From Dromaius novaehollandiae (lineage: Eukaryota > Chordata > Aves > Casuariiformes > Dromaiidae): a stretch of DNA of 64,000 nucleotides. The position numbers and the translations under genes are program-made. The notes under the pieces were generated by a model that worked only from the letters and a program-made list of their open reading frames with translations, searched no databases and was not told the DNA's origin. This document shows positions 1-9,136 of the stretch, in pieces; within the stretch, counting starts at the first letter, position 1; every line of letters starts with the position of its first letter. The stretch is taken from contig NC_088108.1 of assembly GCF_036370855.1 (NCBI RefSeq), positions 14,779,448-14,843,447 of the forward strand, read 5' to 3'.

Positions 1-110
1 CTGTGCCCCAAGGCCTGTGGGTGGGAGAGATCCCCCCCACCCCCGGCCCCCACGAGCTGCTCTAAGGAAACACCACTCTGGCGCTGCGTGAGCTCTGCCT
101 CCTCTCCGTC

Positions 111-116
111 TTTATT
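111..116 (-). terminator. Polyadenylation signal AATAAA of the membrane-protein gene
   Basis: TTTATT on the plus strand is AATAAA on the minus strand, 138 bases past the stop codon at 254. This is a normal 3'UTR distance. The same hexamer is present in the other copies at 12093, 24083, 36043, 48011 and 60003. It would also end any other minus-strand transcript that reads through, including NUP62CL transcripts from the same unit. Confidence 0.7.
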
Positions 117-253
117 GCCCAGGGGCCTCCTCGTGCAGGTGGCCGGGCGCGATGATGGCACCGGCCCGAGACGGAGGAGCACGGTGCGGGCAGGCTGGGC
201 GGAGGGACGGTGCCGTGGCCTGGTGTCGGTGCCCAGCCCGAGATGCCACCCAT

Positions 254-1988
254 TCAGGCCTTGTCGCCGGTTGGTGCTTCGAGCCTGCCCGTGCCAGGCG
301 CGCCTGCGTCTGCGGTGTTCTCCTCCTGCGTGGTGGCACTGAAATGGAAGCCGGGGTTGTGTGCAGTAGCTCTCTGAAGGGCACACTGGCCAGCCCCAAG
401 GGAAAGGGAGCAGGAGAATACGCCCTTAAGCTGCCCCCAGAGGCCCCAAAGCAAGCCCGCCCTTGAAAGGGGCGCAGCGTAGCCTGAGCAAGGTGTCTTC
501 TGCTTTTGTGGTGGCGATTACCTGTCACTGGAAGAGCTTCTGCTGAACTCTCCCATGCCCGGTGTAGGAGGCAGGGATGGGAGAAGGCCGCCATACGGAT
601 TGTCGTCTTCATTGCCCCAGATGTTGCAGAGCTCTAGGCTTGCTGCACTCGGAGAAGCACACCTGGAGCAGGTACACTGCAGGCTGCTGTGAAGCTGGAA
701 ATAACACATTAGCAGATGAGCTTTGCATTGGTGCGAGTTTGAAGAGGGGAAGGTTTGAAGGGACTTGCTCGGATGGAGCTTTTTGTCCTGGAGGCAGGAC
801 AGAACTCACCTCTCCGCAGTGGCAGCGGTAGTGGCAAGCGGATGCCTCGGCATCGTCCTCTGGAGACCTAGGAATCGTACCGAGAGGTATGGTAAAGGAT
901 TTTTAGTTGTCCTTTTGAAAGGAAGCGCGCTCCCTAGGAGGGAACTTGTGCTCTGTTCCATTTGCCAGGGAAAGGGTTAAAATGCCGGCCTGGGAGCTTT
1001 CTGGGAAGCCTTGAGAGTACCTGTGGGCTTCAGGTAAGCACTTTGTGCAGCTGTGTAATGGCTGCCTTGCAGGTGTGCTGTTCTTGTTGCCATGCCCACA
1101 TTGGAAGCTGCTGTGCAAGGTGTATCACTTTGCAAGGGGTGTGAATTTCAAACATTACCTTTCTTTCCTGGTCTTGAGTCGGTAGTAGAGCCAAACGCAG
1201 AACGCAAAGAACAACGTCAAGATGACGAGCGTCAAAGTGTTGGCGACGATGACGACAACAGTTCTGCGTTTTGGAGGGCTGGGGTCAGCCTCTGCAGAAC
1301 CCTTGGGGGAGAGTACTGCAAAACAGTGGCCAGAGATCAGCGTTTAATATAAACGTGCATGCTGTGGTAGGTGAAAGGTAGGAAGGGGAGGGCTGAAGCG
1401 TGAAGAGCCCAAGCGCAGCGGCACACGCATCACAGCCGTGGGGACGTGGCATCCCAGCACGTGCGGGATGCCATGTGGTATCCTAGTTTGGTGCCGTGCA
1501 TTGAGAAAACGCCCCATTCTTCTCTTCTCCCCCCTGCTCCTTTTGGTGCGTTTTGCTCCTCCTCTCTCCCTCCTTCCTGCGCTGGGAGAAAGGGAAGCAG
1601 GAGCCTGCTGTCACGAGCGAGACCCGCTCTTGTGCTGGGCCGAGGCTCGGCAGATGCTTGTGTGTGCCCAGGGCGGGCAGCGCAGGAGGGCGGCGCAGAA
1701 GGCTGTGGAAAGCCGCGTCTCTGCAGAAGAGCTCCTCCTCAAGTGTTCTCAGCTTTGGAAGGGAGCCCCCTATTCTGCCTGTGCCCCCAGGTGCTGGTAG
1801 GGGCCCGTGGGAGCGCTGCCTTGCCCCTGGAGATTCACCCTTAGACAATGTTAGTGGGGGAGAGGAGGTCTTGCGTTGGAGTACGTACCTTCAGACAGCA
1901 CCGAAGCCTCTCTTTCCCCAGGTATGGGGACCCCGTGTACAAGAAGAGTACACAGGAGAAGGCACACCAAGGCAGAGCAGCCAGCCAT
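254..1988 (-). CDS. Unrecognised type I membrane protein, 5 exons, 184 aa (copy 1)
   Basis: I do not recognise the family. The model joins coding exons 1889-1988, 1159-1315, 810-867, 522-676 and 254-338. All junctions have GT-AG sites and compatible phases (1, 2, 0, 2), giving 184 codons plus TGA. The start is the ATG at 1988, in a good context (G at -3 and +4). Residues 1-19 form a signal peptide (LVCLLLCTLLVHG core). Residues ~20-51 are a short extracellular stretch. Residues ~52-78 form one membrane segment (VVVIVANTLTLVILTLFF), followed by a basic stop-transfer stretch (RLKTRKER). The cytoplasmic tail has six Cys at 97-111 (C-x3-C-x-C-x2-C-x-C-x2-C), then an acidic and Ser-rich end. Exon 4 also reads into TAA at its own donor, so intron retention would stop translation there. 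A missing exon between 1316 and 1888 is possible, but I see no good candidate. Confidence 0.68.
1447..1473. repeat. Near-perfect palindrome centred on an E-box
   Basis: TGGCATCCC, one unpaired A, GCAC / GTGC, then GGGATGCCA. This is a 13-bp stem with a single bulge, and its centre contains CACGTG (1458-1463). It lies in intron 1 of the membrane-protein gene and is present in the later copies (for example at 13429). CACGTG is the canonical E-box for bHLH-ZIP factors (MYC/MAX, USF). Regulatory use is inference. Confidence 0.6.
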
Positions 1989-2696
1989 GTCTGCTGGTAC
2001 TCCCAAAGCTGTGTGCGCAAATGAGGCCTGCCCGGCAACGGGGCCCTGGGTTGCCCTGGCGGTGCTGTGACATCGCCGGCGGGCGTGCAGACCTTGTGAA
2101 GGTGTCAGGAGCTCCTCACAATGGGCCGCTGAGCGTGCGCGCGGCCTGCCAGCTCCTTCCCAGTCACCCTGCACAGGCGTGACCTCAGTGCCACCGGCTG
2201 TTTGTTGTAGGCCGTGCTTCTCCTGAGCGCCGTTTGGCGGGGAGGCGGTCTTTCACGGAGCCGGGCAGGCTGTGCAGACGAGCCTCTGCAGGGCCTGACG
2301 AAAGCTAGGGAGGATGCGCAGGAGCAGGCTGGGAGACTGTCTGGCTCCGTGCATTTCCCCACAGTAAAACAGTAGCCACAGGAAAACACTAGGCACGTTA
2401 AGGGAGTGTTTAAATGGGTACGTCTGCTTTAGACCCCACGACAGGCAGGGGCTTTCCTTTCCCCGAAGAAAGGAAGGCGGCTGTGACCCCCCCCCCACCC
2501 CTTGCTCTCGGGCTGACACACTGCCCCGGCAAGGCAGCAAAAGCCACATTCCAAAATTCATTTTCGGGGTGCCGTGCTCCCTGGTATTGCTACCTTAGTA
2601 TAATCCTTGCACTCCAGTTGGAAATAGCGTGTGGGCTGTGGCCCCATAATGCTGATATACAAGCCATGGAAGCAGTTACCCAGCGAGGGCAGTTGA
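1989..2696. other. 5' flank of membrane-protein gene, no gene seen
   Basis: GC-rich at first, then mixed. This should hold the 5'UTR and promoter of the minus-strand gene, but I see no clear TATA box and no other exon. A C tract at about 2487-2496 varies from 9 to 14 across the copies. A long plus-strand frame (1553-2182) is antisense to exon 1 and has no coding features. The same holds in the other units. Confidence 0.5.
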
Positions 2697-2978
2697 CCTG
2701 GAAAAAACAATAGTGAATCTGTAACCACAGAAGTGATAGAAAACACACCCATCGATGCCTTAACGCTTTTAAATGAAGACATACACAATATTGGCCAAAT
2801 TACTGTACAGAATCATTTCACACTTGACTGTTTGCTAGCCTCTCAAGGAGCAGTGTGTGCCTTAACTAATGACAGTTGCTGTTTTTATGTTAACCATTTC
2901 CATCAGATTACTACTGATGTATATCAGATAGCCAACCGCACTAAAGTTTTGCATATCGTTGGGGAGGACCTCCAGTGA
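2697..2978 (+). pseudogene. Retroviral Env transmembrane-subunit fragment (copy 1)
   Basis: An open frame of about 93 codons, from just after an in-frame TGA at 2694 to TGA at 2976. It has no ATG at its start. The core is the TM ectodomain signature of gammaretrovirus-type Env: a heptad-like stretch, then LDCLLASQGAVC, then six residues and CC, i.e. the CX6CC motif (C-ALTNDS-CC). Missing are the surface subunit, the cleavage site, the fusion peptide, the membrane anchor and the cytoplasmic tail, so it is a remnant. A shifted frame just upstream (to ~2713) may be more of the element. It ends where the LTR-like sequence begins. Confidence 0.75.
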
Positions 2979-3648
2979 CCCCTGAGTGCTGAGCAAACCT
3001 AGTCAGCAAAGGAGAAGTGACACTGCAGACTCGCCCTGTAAGCCTCTGGGTAGCGTGGAACTGGGTTGTCTGTTGACCACCCTGTTGGTATCCATCCTGT
3101 TACCGGCTGAGGCCATCGCTTCTGTTGTGTAACCGTGGTCTGGCACTGTTTGATTGGATGAAAAACCCTAAGCCTCTGAAGGACAGAAGAAAGCCACATA
3201 CCTCTGTGTGGACTCAGTCTCACCCTCACTTGGCCTGCACACCCAGCAACCCACCCATCAGCAGGGACACCCCGATGGCAACTGCCAGGGAGAACCTGAA
3301 TCATCCCAGCATAGCTTGAGCACGCTGAGAACAATCTGGGGAAAACCGTACTGGAGAGGTGGTCCATAAGGACAAGGAAAGGCTGAGAACGGTCACTGTA
3401 CCGTGCATCTGTGGCTTAACCACAGAGCTCTGATATGTGCATTCTGTTTTCAGTTCTTTACTTTTTAGCTTTGTTAGACTTGTAGATGGTCTGGTGTAAA
3501 TTGTTCAGTGTTGTCCAGTGTCCGTCGTATGTGTGTAACTGCTTAGCTCTAGTAAATTCTTACACTTGACAAATGATGATCTCTTGAGTTCAGTGCAACT
3601 AACCCGAATCTGAAAGAATCTCCGACGCCCCTCTATTGGCGCGTCACA
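2976..3648 (+). repeat. LTR-like element A (copy 1), 3' of Env fragment
   Basis: About 673 bases that align along their length to a second element at 10602-11335. The alignment starts at YGACCCCTGAGTGCTGAG and ends at TTGGCGCRTCACAGT. Its position directly after the Env fragment, and a same-orientation partner, suggest a 3' LTR. The promoter region that reads GGATAAAAGAGAG in element B is degraded here. The exact ends are uncertain: CTCCAG is shared just upstream, and I see no clear target-site duplication. Confidence 0.62.
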
Positions 3649-4632
3649 GTCAACAAAACCACCTTGGATAAAACAGTGAGTAGGCTACACCCTGCTTACG
3701 GAATATAGTCCTTGTCTCAAACAGGCCCGCAAGTTTCACTGTTAAAGTGAAACAGGTTTGTTGCCTGGGTTCAGCAACAGTTCAGCATCCTGGGCAGGGC
3801 ACTCCCCTTCCTCACCACTCCCATCCCTGCCTCTATACCCCCACCCCAAATCCACCAAAGACACTCTCCAAGCACTTCAAATGCAACTCTGACACTTCTC
3901 TTCAGTGGCAGAATTATTTCAGCCTCAGCCTCCAAACCCCTTCAGTAATACTTCTCAAACACCACTCAGCTTAGGAATCCCCATCCCTAATGATGAAGAC
4001 CCCCACCCCCACCAGCCCAAAAAGTACTGACAGCAAAGCCATTCAAAATCCTGCAAGGCACATTCAAACACGAGAGCATCCCACTGTTATCTCGGCAGTC
4101 ACTTGCCTTCTGGGCCATTTTACACTGTACTTGTCTTCCTTTATCACCTCCGGTTTCAAATTCACACATACACAGTCACAAAATAAAGACTGGCCATTCA
4201 GAATGTAAGGAGGCAAGACTACAGGCTACTTCATCTCAGCATTAAGCTCAAATATCACAAGAAACAGCTAAGCCAAGAGATGCTGTTCTGAGAAACTTCC
4301 CCACATAAACAGATGCTTTGCTTCAGACTGACCTAGCCAGGTGGCAAACTCACTAATTCAGACACACATACAAGTTCTGCCAATTGCTGTAATGTTAAGA
4401 AACAAACGGATACATGCATATCCGCTTGGGCCCTAATGGGTGCACTTTTGCGTCTGTAACTAGAGACCCTGGATAAATAGGGAAAAAAAGAAAGCATGTA
4501 TTACGACCACGAGTTTCACTTCACACCAGCAAAAGCTGAAGGAGGCTTCAGAACTTCACACACCACCCCCAGGTGCCCTCCATGTCGGCAGGCTTCCCAA
4601 TTACAGCCCACATTCCCAGCCCAGGCACTCAC
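3649..4632. other. Intronic sequence 3' of NUP62CL exon 2, no exon seen
   Basis: AT-richer sequence following the exon 2 donor on the minus strand, up to LTR-like element A. I looked for a third NUP62CL exon (coiled-coil coding, phase 2) and found none. The duplicated segment therefore stops inside the NUP62CL intron. Same in all units. Confidence 0.6.
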
Positions 4633-6670
4633 CTGAGCACTGTCCCCCAAGGCTGAAGGCAGTTGCTGGCTGTGTTGTTTGTTGCTCCTAGGGTGGCAGC
4701 AGCGGTGGCAGCGGCAGCAGGCGCTGCTCCAAAGGTCAACCCCGCGGGCGCTGCTTGCGGGGCCGCACTGCTTACGGTGCTGATACTGAAGCTGGGTGTT
4801 GCTGCCTGGGTTGCACTACCACTGGAAAAAGTAAACCCTCCAGTTGTCCCAGACCGAGTGGTAGTGGCGGTGGTACCAGCAGAGCCAAAAACAAAGCCAG
4901 AGGGGGCTGCTGCTTGCCTTGAGGGCGCACTAGCCGGTACAGAGCCGCCGAACCCAAAGCCTCCTGTGATACCTGCAGCTTGAGTTGTGCTACTGCCTCC
5001 CAAGTGTAATTTGGGTGCCTTTCCCCTAGGGGAAAAAAAAAAAAAAAAGTAAGGTAATCTGAGACATATATCCAGTGAACTACTAAGAATCAGCTTTCTT
5101 ACAAAGTATTTACTGACAGCAGAGAACATCTTAATTTCAGAGATGTGCACTTCAGGTTCCTACTTCAAGCTAACTGCAGCCCAGTTTTGACACAGATCGC
5201 ACTACAATTCCTGTCATACAGACTCCACCAAGTCCACTTTTACTGACTCCTCCTTAATTACCTCCTCCCACCAAGGTATTTACATCACCATGAATGTTTC
5301 AGAATAAGTTTCTTCTCTCAGACCTTACACATCCTTGTCACCTCCTCTGCTTCAAACTAACACAAGACTTTCTTCCAGCTGCCTTCCCACTGCTAGCCTC
5401 CATCCAACTCCCTTTCCACCGTTCTCGGGTGGAAAAGTTATTTTAAATTTAACAAACAAAAACAGTACGATGATGACAAAAGGCCTTCCTGAGCAGCAGC
5501 TGCATATTTGGAAGAAAGAAGGAAAGAACATAAGCTAAGAAGGAAAGAGTGTATTTTTTGAAAGTGAAGCCATTCTTTCGTATGATTTTCCACTAGTATA
5601 ACTGCCCCAGGGACCCTCAGAAATGGCACTATTCTGTAAAGTAAAACTGAAAAGCAAAAATGCCAATAACCTCAATTACTTACCAGCTCCAGTCTCTCCC
5701 CTTTCCCAGCCACAAGGCAGATGACAAAGTAAAACTACAGCTCGCACCTGCCTAACACCTCTTTTCCATTGCTATCAATAAGATGCTGGTTCTTGGTAAC
5801 CTTCATTCTACCTTACTAACATGACCTGAGGAGCACTGCTCGGGCAAAAGCAGAGCAAGCAGGATTTCCCTGGGCTGTTTCATCACATTTTTCCACTTCA
5901 GAAGTGGGACTATCTGGAAAGACAAATGATTCTACCAATTCCCATTCCAGGGTTTACAGTGTCTTAAAAGGACTGAAGTCCTGCTTGGGAAAGGACAGAT
6001 TCTGAGCACCCCAAGTTTTAATCACAACAGAACAGGCGCACCATGCAAAAGCTCAAATTCTCCTTTTTCTTAACCAGCATGGACTCATGTCTCCAAAGCA
6101 GCAGCATAAACATACAACTTTCAGCAGTGGAATAAGTCACAGGATTGACTGGTCTTGATAGCCCGTGGAAAAGTGAATGGAGAGAAAGAACAGGCCCCAG
6201 TAAACACCTACGGATGTGCTGCACTGCAGCACAGGTTCACCCCGCAACAGCAGCGGCCTCGCTCTGTTCTGAGGTACTTTCCCAGGCGCCTCCAAAGCAG
6301 CAGGCCGCTCGGCAGCGCCGCCACCTCCCCCCCCGCCCCCCCGCGGCGGCGGGCGCTGGGCCGCGGGACTCACCCCAGCGAGAACACGGCCCCGGCCGGC
6401 GCCGCCGTGGCGGCGGGCTGCGTGCCGAAGCTGAAGCCGGCGGGCTGCGCGGTGCTGGCCGGCGTGCTGAGGGAGAAGAGCCCGGCCGGCTGGCTGCTGG
6501 CGGGCGTCTGCGCCGCCGTGCCGAAGCTGAAGCCTCCCGAGGCGGCGGAGGTGGAGAAGGAGAAGCCCGTCGCGGCCGTGGTGGCGGCGGCCGTCTTCGG
6601 CACGCCGAAGGTGAAGCCGCCTCCCGCCGCGCCCGACCCGAAGCTGAACTGGTTCATGGCTGCCGGCGGC
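4633..6670 (-). CDS. NUP62CL: NUP62CL 5' coding exons, FG-repeat region only (copy 1)
   Basis: Nucleoporin p62 family: a central-channel FG nucleoporin, working with NUP54 and NUP58. Exon 6374-6670 follows acceptor CTTCTCTCGCAG; its ATG at 6657 starts MNQFSFGSG, and it ends in CTGGG/gtgagt (phase 2). Exon 4633-5025 follows a poly-T/CCCCTAG acceptor and ends CTCAG/gtgagt (phase 2). Together they encode 225 residues of Ala/Thr/Ser-rich FG repeat (FSFG, FTFG, FGFG, FVFG, LTFG and FSFS/FTFS variants), in the same order as human p62 (GFSFSTS, GLFSLST, FSLG-x-x-x-KL). The C-terminal coiled coil that anchors p62 in the pore is absent from the unit. The opposite-strand frames here are antisense. A noncoding first exon ends at donor 6850. 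NUP62CL rather than NUP62 is chosen because of the introns and the DNAAF6 neighbour. Confidence 0.85.
5026..6373 (-). other. NUP62CL intron between the two FG exons
   Basis: About 1.35 kb, AT-rich in the middle and GC-rich near exon 1. I see no coding exon and no recognisable mobile element. It begins (minus strand) with a C-rich GC stretch and ends in the long poly-T acceptor. Equivalent introns lie at 17008-18363, 28999-30349, 40957-42311 and 52927-54275. Confidence 0.6.
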
Positions 6671-6849
6671 CTGCGAGAGAAGGGGCGCGCCGCCGTCAGC
6701 CCTCGGGGGCGGGGGGGCGCCCCACGGCCCCGGCCCGCGGCTGAAGCGACGTGCGGGGGCGCGGCTCGCCGCCCACCGGGGCTGCGGCACCGGCCGAGGG
6801 CAGGGCAGGGCAGGGCGACGGGGGCGGGGCGGCGGCCCCGAGCACCTAC

Positions 6850-7130
6850 CGGACCGACGGCGACGGCGACAGCCCCTCCCCGCCGCCAGCTCCCGCTCCC
6901 TGCACGGCGCGCGCGCCCGCTGAGGACGCTTTTTACGTTGCTTCCGGCCGGTAGACAGTGACGCAACTGCTCTGCGCCCGCCCCTCGCCCCGCCGCCCAG
7001 GCGCCGGCCGGGCTCTCACCGCTCCGAAAAACTATTGGCTCTCCCTGCCGCCGCTCATCGGACACCACGCCGCATTGGCTCACGGGGCGAGGCGGAGCGG
7101 CGGGCTCCTCGTTACTGTGGCAACGGAGGA
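6850..7130. promoter_or_regulatory. Bidirectional CpG-island promoter, NUP62CL / DNAAF6 (copy 1)
   Basis: A CpG-dense stretch between a NUP62CL 5'UTR exon (donor CCG/gtaggt at 6850, minus strand) and DNAAF6 on the plus strand. Visible motifs: an ETS site CTTCCGG at 6941-6947, TGACGCAA (CRE/AP-1-like) at 6959, and two ATTGG (reverse CCAAT) boxes at 7034 and 7074, the spacing and type bound by NF-Y. An X-box-like palindrome GTTACTGTGGCAAC lies at 7111-7124 (half sites GTTACT and GGCAAC, the second a perfect RGYAAC). RFX factors bind X-boxes in ciliary gene promoters, which fits DNAAF6. No TATA box is seen, as usual for this class. Confidence 0.75.
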
Positions 7131-7215
7131 CGCGGCCGGTGCCGGGTGACGGTTGCAGGCGGCGGTACGGCCGGGGCCGGGGCGCCCTGGCGCCCGCTGA
7201 GGCGGCTGCTCGCTG

Positions 7216-7270
7216 CGTGGCGTGGCGTGGCGTGGCGTGGCGTGGCGTGGCGTGGCGTGGCGTGGCGTGG
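7216..7270 (+). repeat. (CGTGG)11 minisatellite (copy 1)
   Basis: Eleven tandem CGTGG, 90 bases past the X-box, in the probable DNAAF6 5'UTR or first intron. Copy 2 also has 11; copies 3-5 have 6. Confidence 0.95.
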
Positions 7271-8397
7271 GCCGGGCGGCCGCGGGAGGCCGGGGCCTGG
7301 GGCGGGGTCTCCGGGGCGGTGTGCGGCTGGAAGCGGCCGGGGCACGGCGGGCTTCTGTCGACGCAGAGCGGTGCAGGCCGTGGCGCTTCCAGAACGTTCC
7401 GTGGAGGCGGGAGGCTGCACCGGGCACATGCTGCTGCGGGACCGCTGCTGCAGGGGAGGTGTTCGACCCGGAGCTGCTGGCAGCTCCCTGCGGTGGCCGG
7501 GGAGAGCTGTCCTTCCCTCGCCCCTCCTCCCTTTCTCTCCCGCCCCCGGCTTCCCCCTCTAGGCCCGTCGTTGGGTTTTGTGTTTTGCAGCAGGTTATTT
7601 GGTGGTTTCAGCGCTCTGTATGACGGGGATGGTTAAATTGCCCACTCTCAGAGTTGTCTGGTCGGGATGAGTGAAGCTGTGCTTTAAAGACGTTAAGATG
7701 CTACATGAATGGGACTATATGGTTATATGTAAATTCACTGAGTTAATTGCTAAGTCCAATCTCCGTTCCTGGATAGCGAGAACCTGGGCTAAAGGAGGAA
7801 GACAATGCTAGATAATACAGTACTACTGGTTACAAAGCAAAGCTGTTTTCCATGGGGGCAGCTTAGATCTCTCTGCACCTCACTTCCCTGTGCTTTAGGT
7901 TGTTGGAGGGCGTACCGACTTGCCTGGGGCACTGTGCAAAGGCCCAAGACAGCTTGGACCTAGAGCTGGGCCTCTCCTAAGCCTCCCTGGAACAAGGAGG
8001 CCAGAGAACCTGGCGTGGAGACCCCTGCCTGGCTCCTCAGGGAGACAAATATAGTCCAGAATGCCAAATCGAAACCTGCAACAAGAAATTCTGCTGCCCT
8101 CAACCTGGCCACAGGAGCAGAAAATCCATGTTTGGATGGAGCTGTGCCAGAGCTAATAAGCACTGTTAGACTTGAGCAGGCTCCACAACAAGTGCTTGTG
8201 GAGCAAAAGAGTCAATAACTTGGTTACGGACAGGGGAACATTGATTATATTCCACTGTACACGTTGGCATCTCATGTAAGTTTTTGGGCAAAGTTTATCC
8301 TTCTAGAGCACAGCAGGAAAATTGTTTGCATTTGAGGAAGGACAGTATAGAAAAGGTGGTGTTCTTTCTTCATCTGTCACTTGTTTTTTCTGCGCAG
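7271..8397 (+). other. DNAAF6 5' intron region, no other gene seen
   Basis: CpG-rich to about 7560, then ordinary intronic sequence ending in the acceptor TTTTTTCTGCGCAG at 8397. A noncoding DNAAF6 exon must lie in or before this stretch, but I cannot place its donor with confidence. Same in units 2-5. Confidence 0.5.
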
Positions 8398-8512
8398 GTA
8401 AGCTATGGATATGGATATAGATAGTATTTCCTCAGTCTCTTCTCTGCAGTCCCTTGCCAAGCTACTCAGTGATGCTCAAGAAGAAGATGACGACGACGAC
8501 GACGACGACGGG
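8398..8512 (+). CDS. DNAAF6: DNAAF6 (PIH1D3) first coding exon (copy 1)
   Basis: DNAAF6 is a cytoplasmic factor that works with HSP90 to pre-assemble axonemal dynein arms. The exon follows acceptor TTCTGCGCAG. ATG at 8405 opens 36 codons, ending GACGGG/gtgagt in phase 0. The peptide has MDMDIDS, then ISSVSSLQSLAKLL, then EE and an Asp run. This matches the human N-terminus in pattern ([21 protein letters not shown]). The acidic run is encoded by GAT plus seven GAC. The PIH1 and CS-like domains lie in later exons, which are not in the unit. The head-to-head position with NUP62CL supports the call. Confidence 0.8.
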
Positions 8513-9043
8513 GTGAGTCTTCCACAAGAAATGCTGCTGCTTCTACATGTTGTACCACAGTCTCACCTTGTTAACTAAGAAGCAAATTTGGCTTTTCCCA
8601 GGGTGAGTAAAGAAAGCCTTATGCAGCTTTGGACTGACTGAAACAGCTAGAAGGTATTTGTAGGGTAAGAAGCTCCTGAGGGAGAAAGTAAGGAAGATGC
8701 CCCAGGAATAGGAGGCGAGATTGTGAGCATGGAATGGGAGGAAGATTTATTTTCTCAGCCTAAAGGAAATGAGAACATGCAGTTGAAAGAGTGTTAGATA
8801 CTTCAGACTTCCCCCTACTTTTCCCTGAAGTCTGCCAGAGATGAAGGCAATTACAACTAGATACAAAGGACTTCATATGAAGGAAAAAGTTGCTGCTTAA
8901 CTTCTGAGTAGAGACTAAAATATCCAGAGGCAACTGAGTGTGCTAATTCTGCATGTCAGACACTGAAGAACTGTAGAGATAATTGATCACTGAAGTACAA
9001 TATTATCCCTTATCCCTTCTTCTTTATGTCATTTCTTTTACAG

Positions 9044-9136
9044 ACGCTTACTGTAGAAACAGTTGTCAGACAGGAAAGAATAGAAGAGCTGAAAGGCTCG
9101 GTATCACATTGCAAGTCCCTGGATACCTCATTTTAA
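9044..9136 (+). CDS. Candidate second, terminal exon on the DNAAF6 strand (tentative)
   Basis: A strong acceptor (TTTCTTTTACAG) is followed by 30 open codons in phase 0, compatible with the DNAAF6 exon, then TAA. The peptide contains TVETVVRQERIEELKG and has helical character. Joined to the first exon it would give a 66-residue product lacking all known domains. AATAAA at 9614-9619 could end such a transcript. It could equally be a chance open stretch. Equivalents: 21034, 32994, 44950 and 56945. Confidence 0.28.
   Translation, partial: TLTVETVVRQERIEELKGSVSHCKSLDTSF

Noticed and set aside
112..612. 166-codon minus-strand frame over the 3' exons of the membrane-protein gene
   Set aside because: It reads a different frame through two exons and an intron. 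The phase-matched spliced model explains this region better.
1291..1297. Alternative acceptor for the membrane-segment exon (GGTTCTGCAG)
   Set aside because: It breaks phase with exon 1. The upstream site TGTTTTGCAG at 1316 joins in frame.
1553..2182. 209-codon plus-strand frame
   Set aside because: It overlaps exon 1 and intron 1 of the minus-strand membrane-protein gene, has no domains, and is low-complexity GC-rich translation.
2733..2735. GTG as the start codon of the Env fragment
   Set aside because: The frame is open upstream to 2697 and the piece is an internal part of a TM subunit. No initiation context is present, so no start is assigned.
3649..4632. A third NUP62CL exon inside the unit
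   Set aside because: No phase-2 acceptor with a coiled-coil-like open frame was found on the minus strand before element A.
6155..6961. Long plus-strand open frame (268 codons) and its equivalents
   Set aside because: Antisense to NUP62CL exon 1 and the GC-rich promoter. The minus strand has the FG repeats, splice sites and Kozak ATG, so this is a shadow frame.
6658..7083. N-terminal extension of the NUP62CL frame upstream of MNQFSFG
   Set aside because: It crosses a clear acceptor (CTTCTCTCGCAG at 6671) and runs into the promoter. The family starts close to the first FG motif.
7035..7636. Open frames with AWRGV (plus) or HATPR (minus) repeats
   Set aside because: They are translations of the (CGTGG)n tract, in GC-rich sequence without coding features. 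Unit number changes between copies without regard to any protein.
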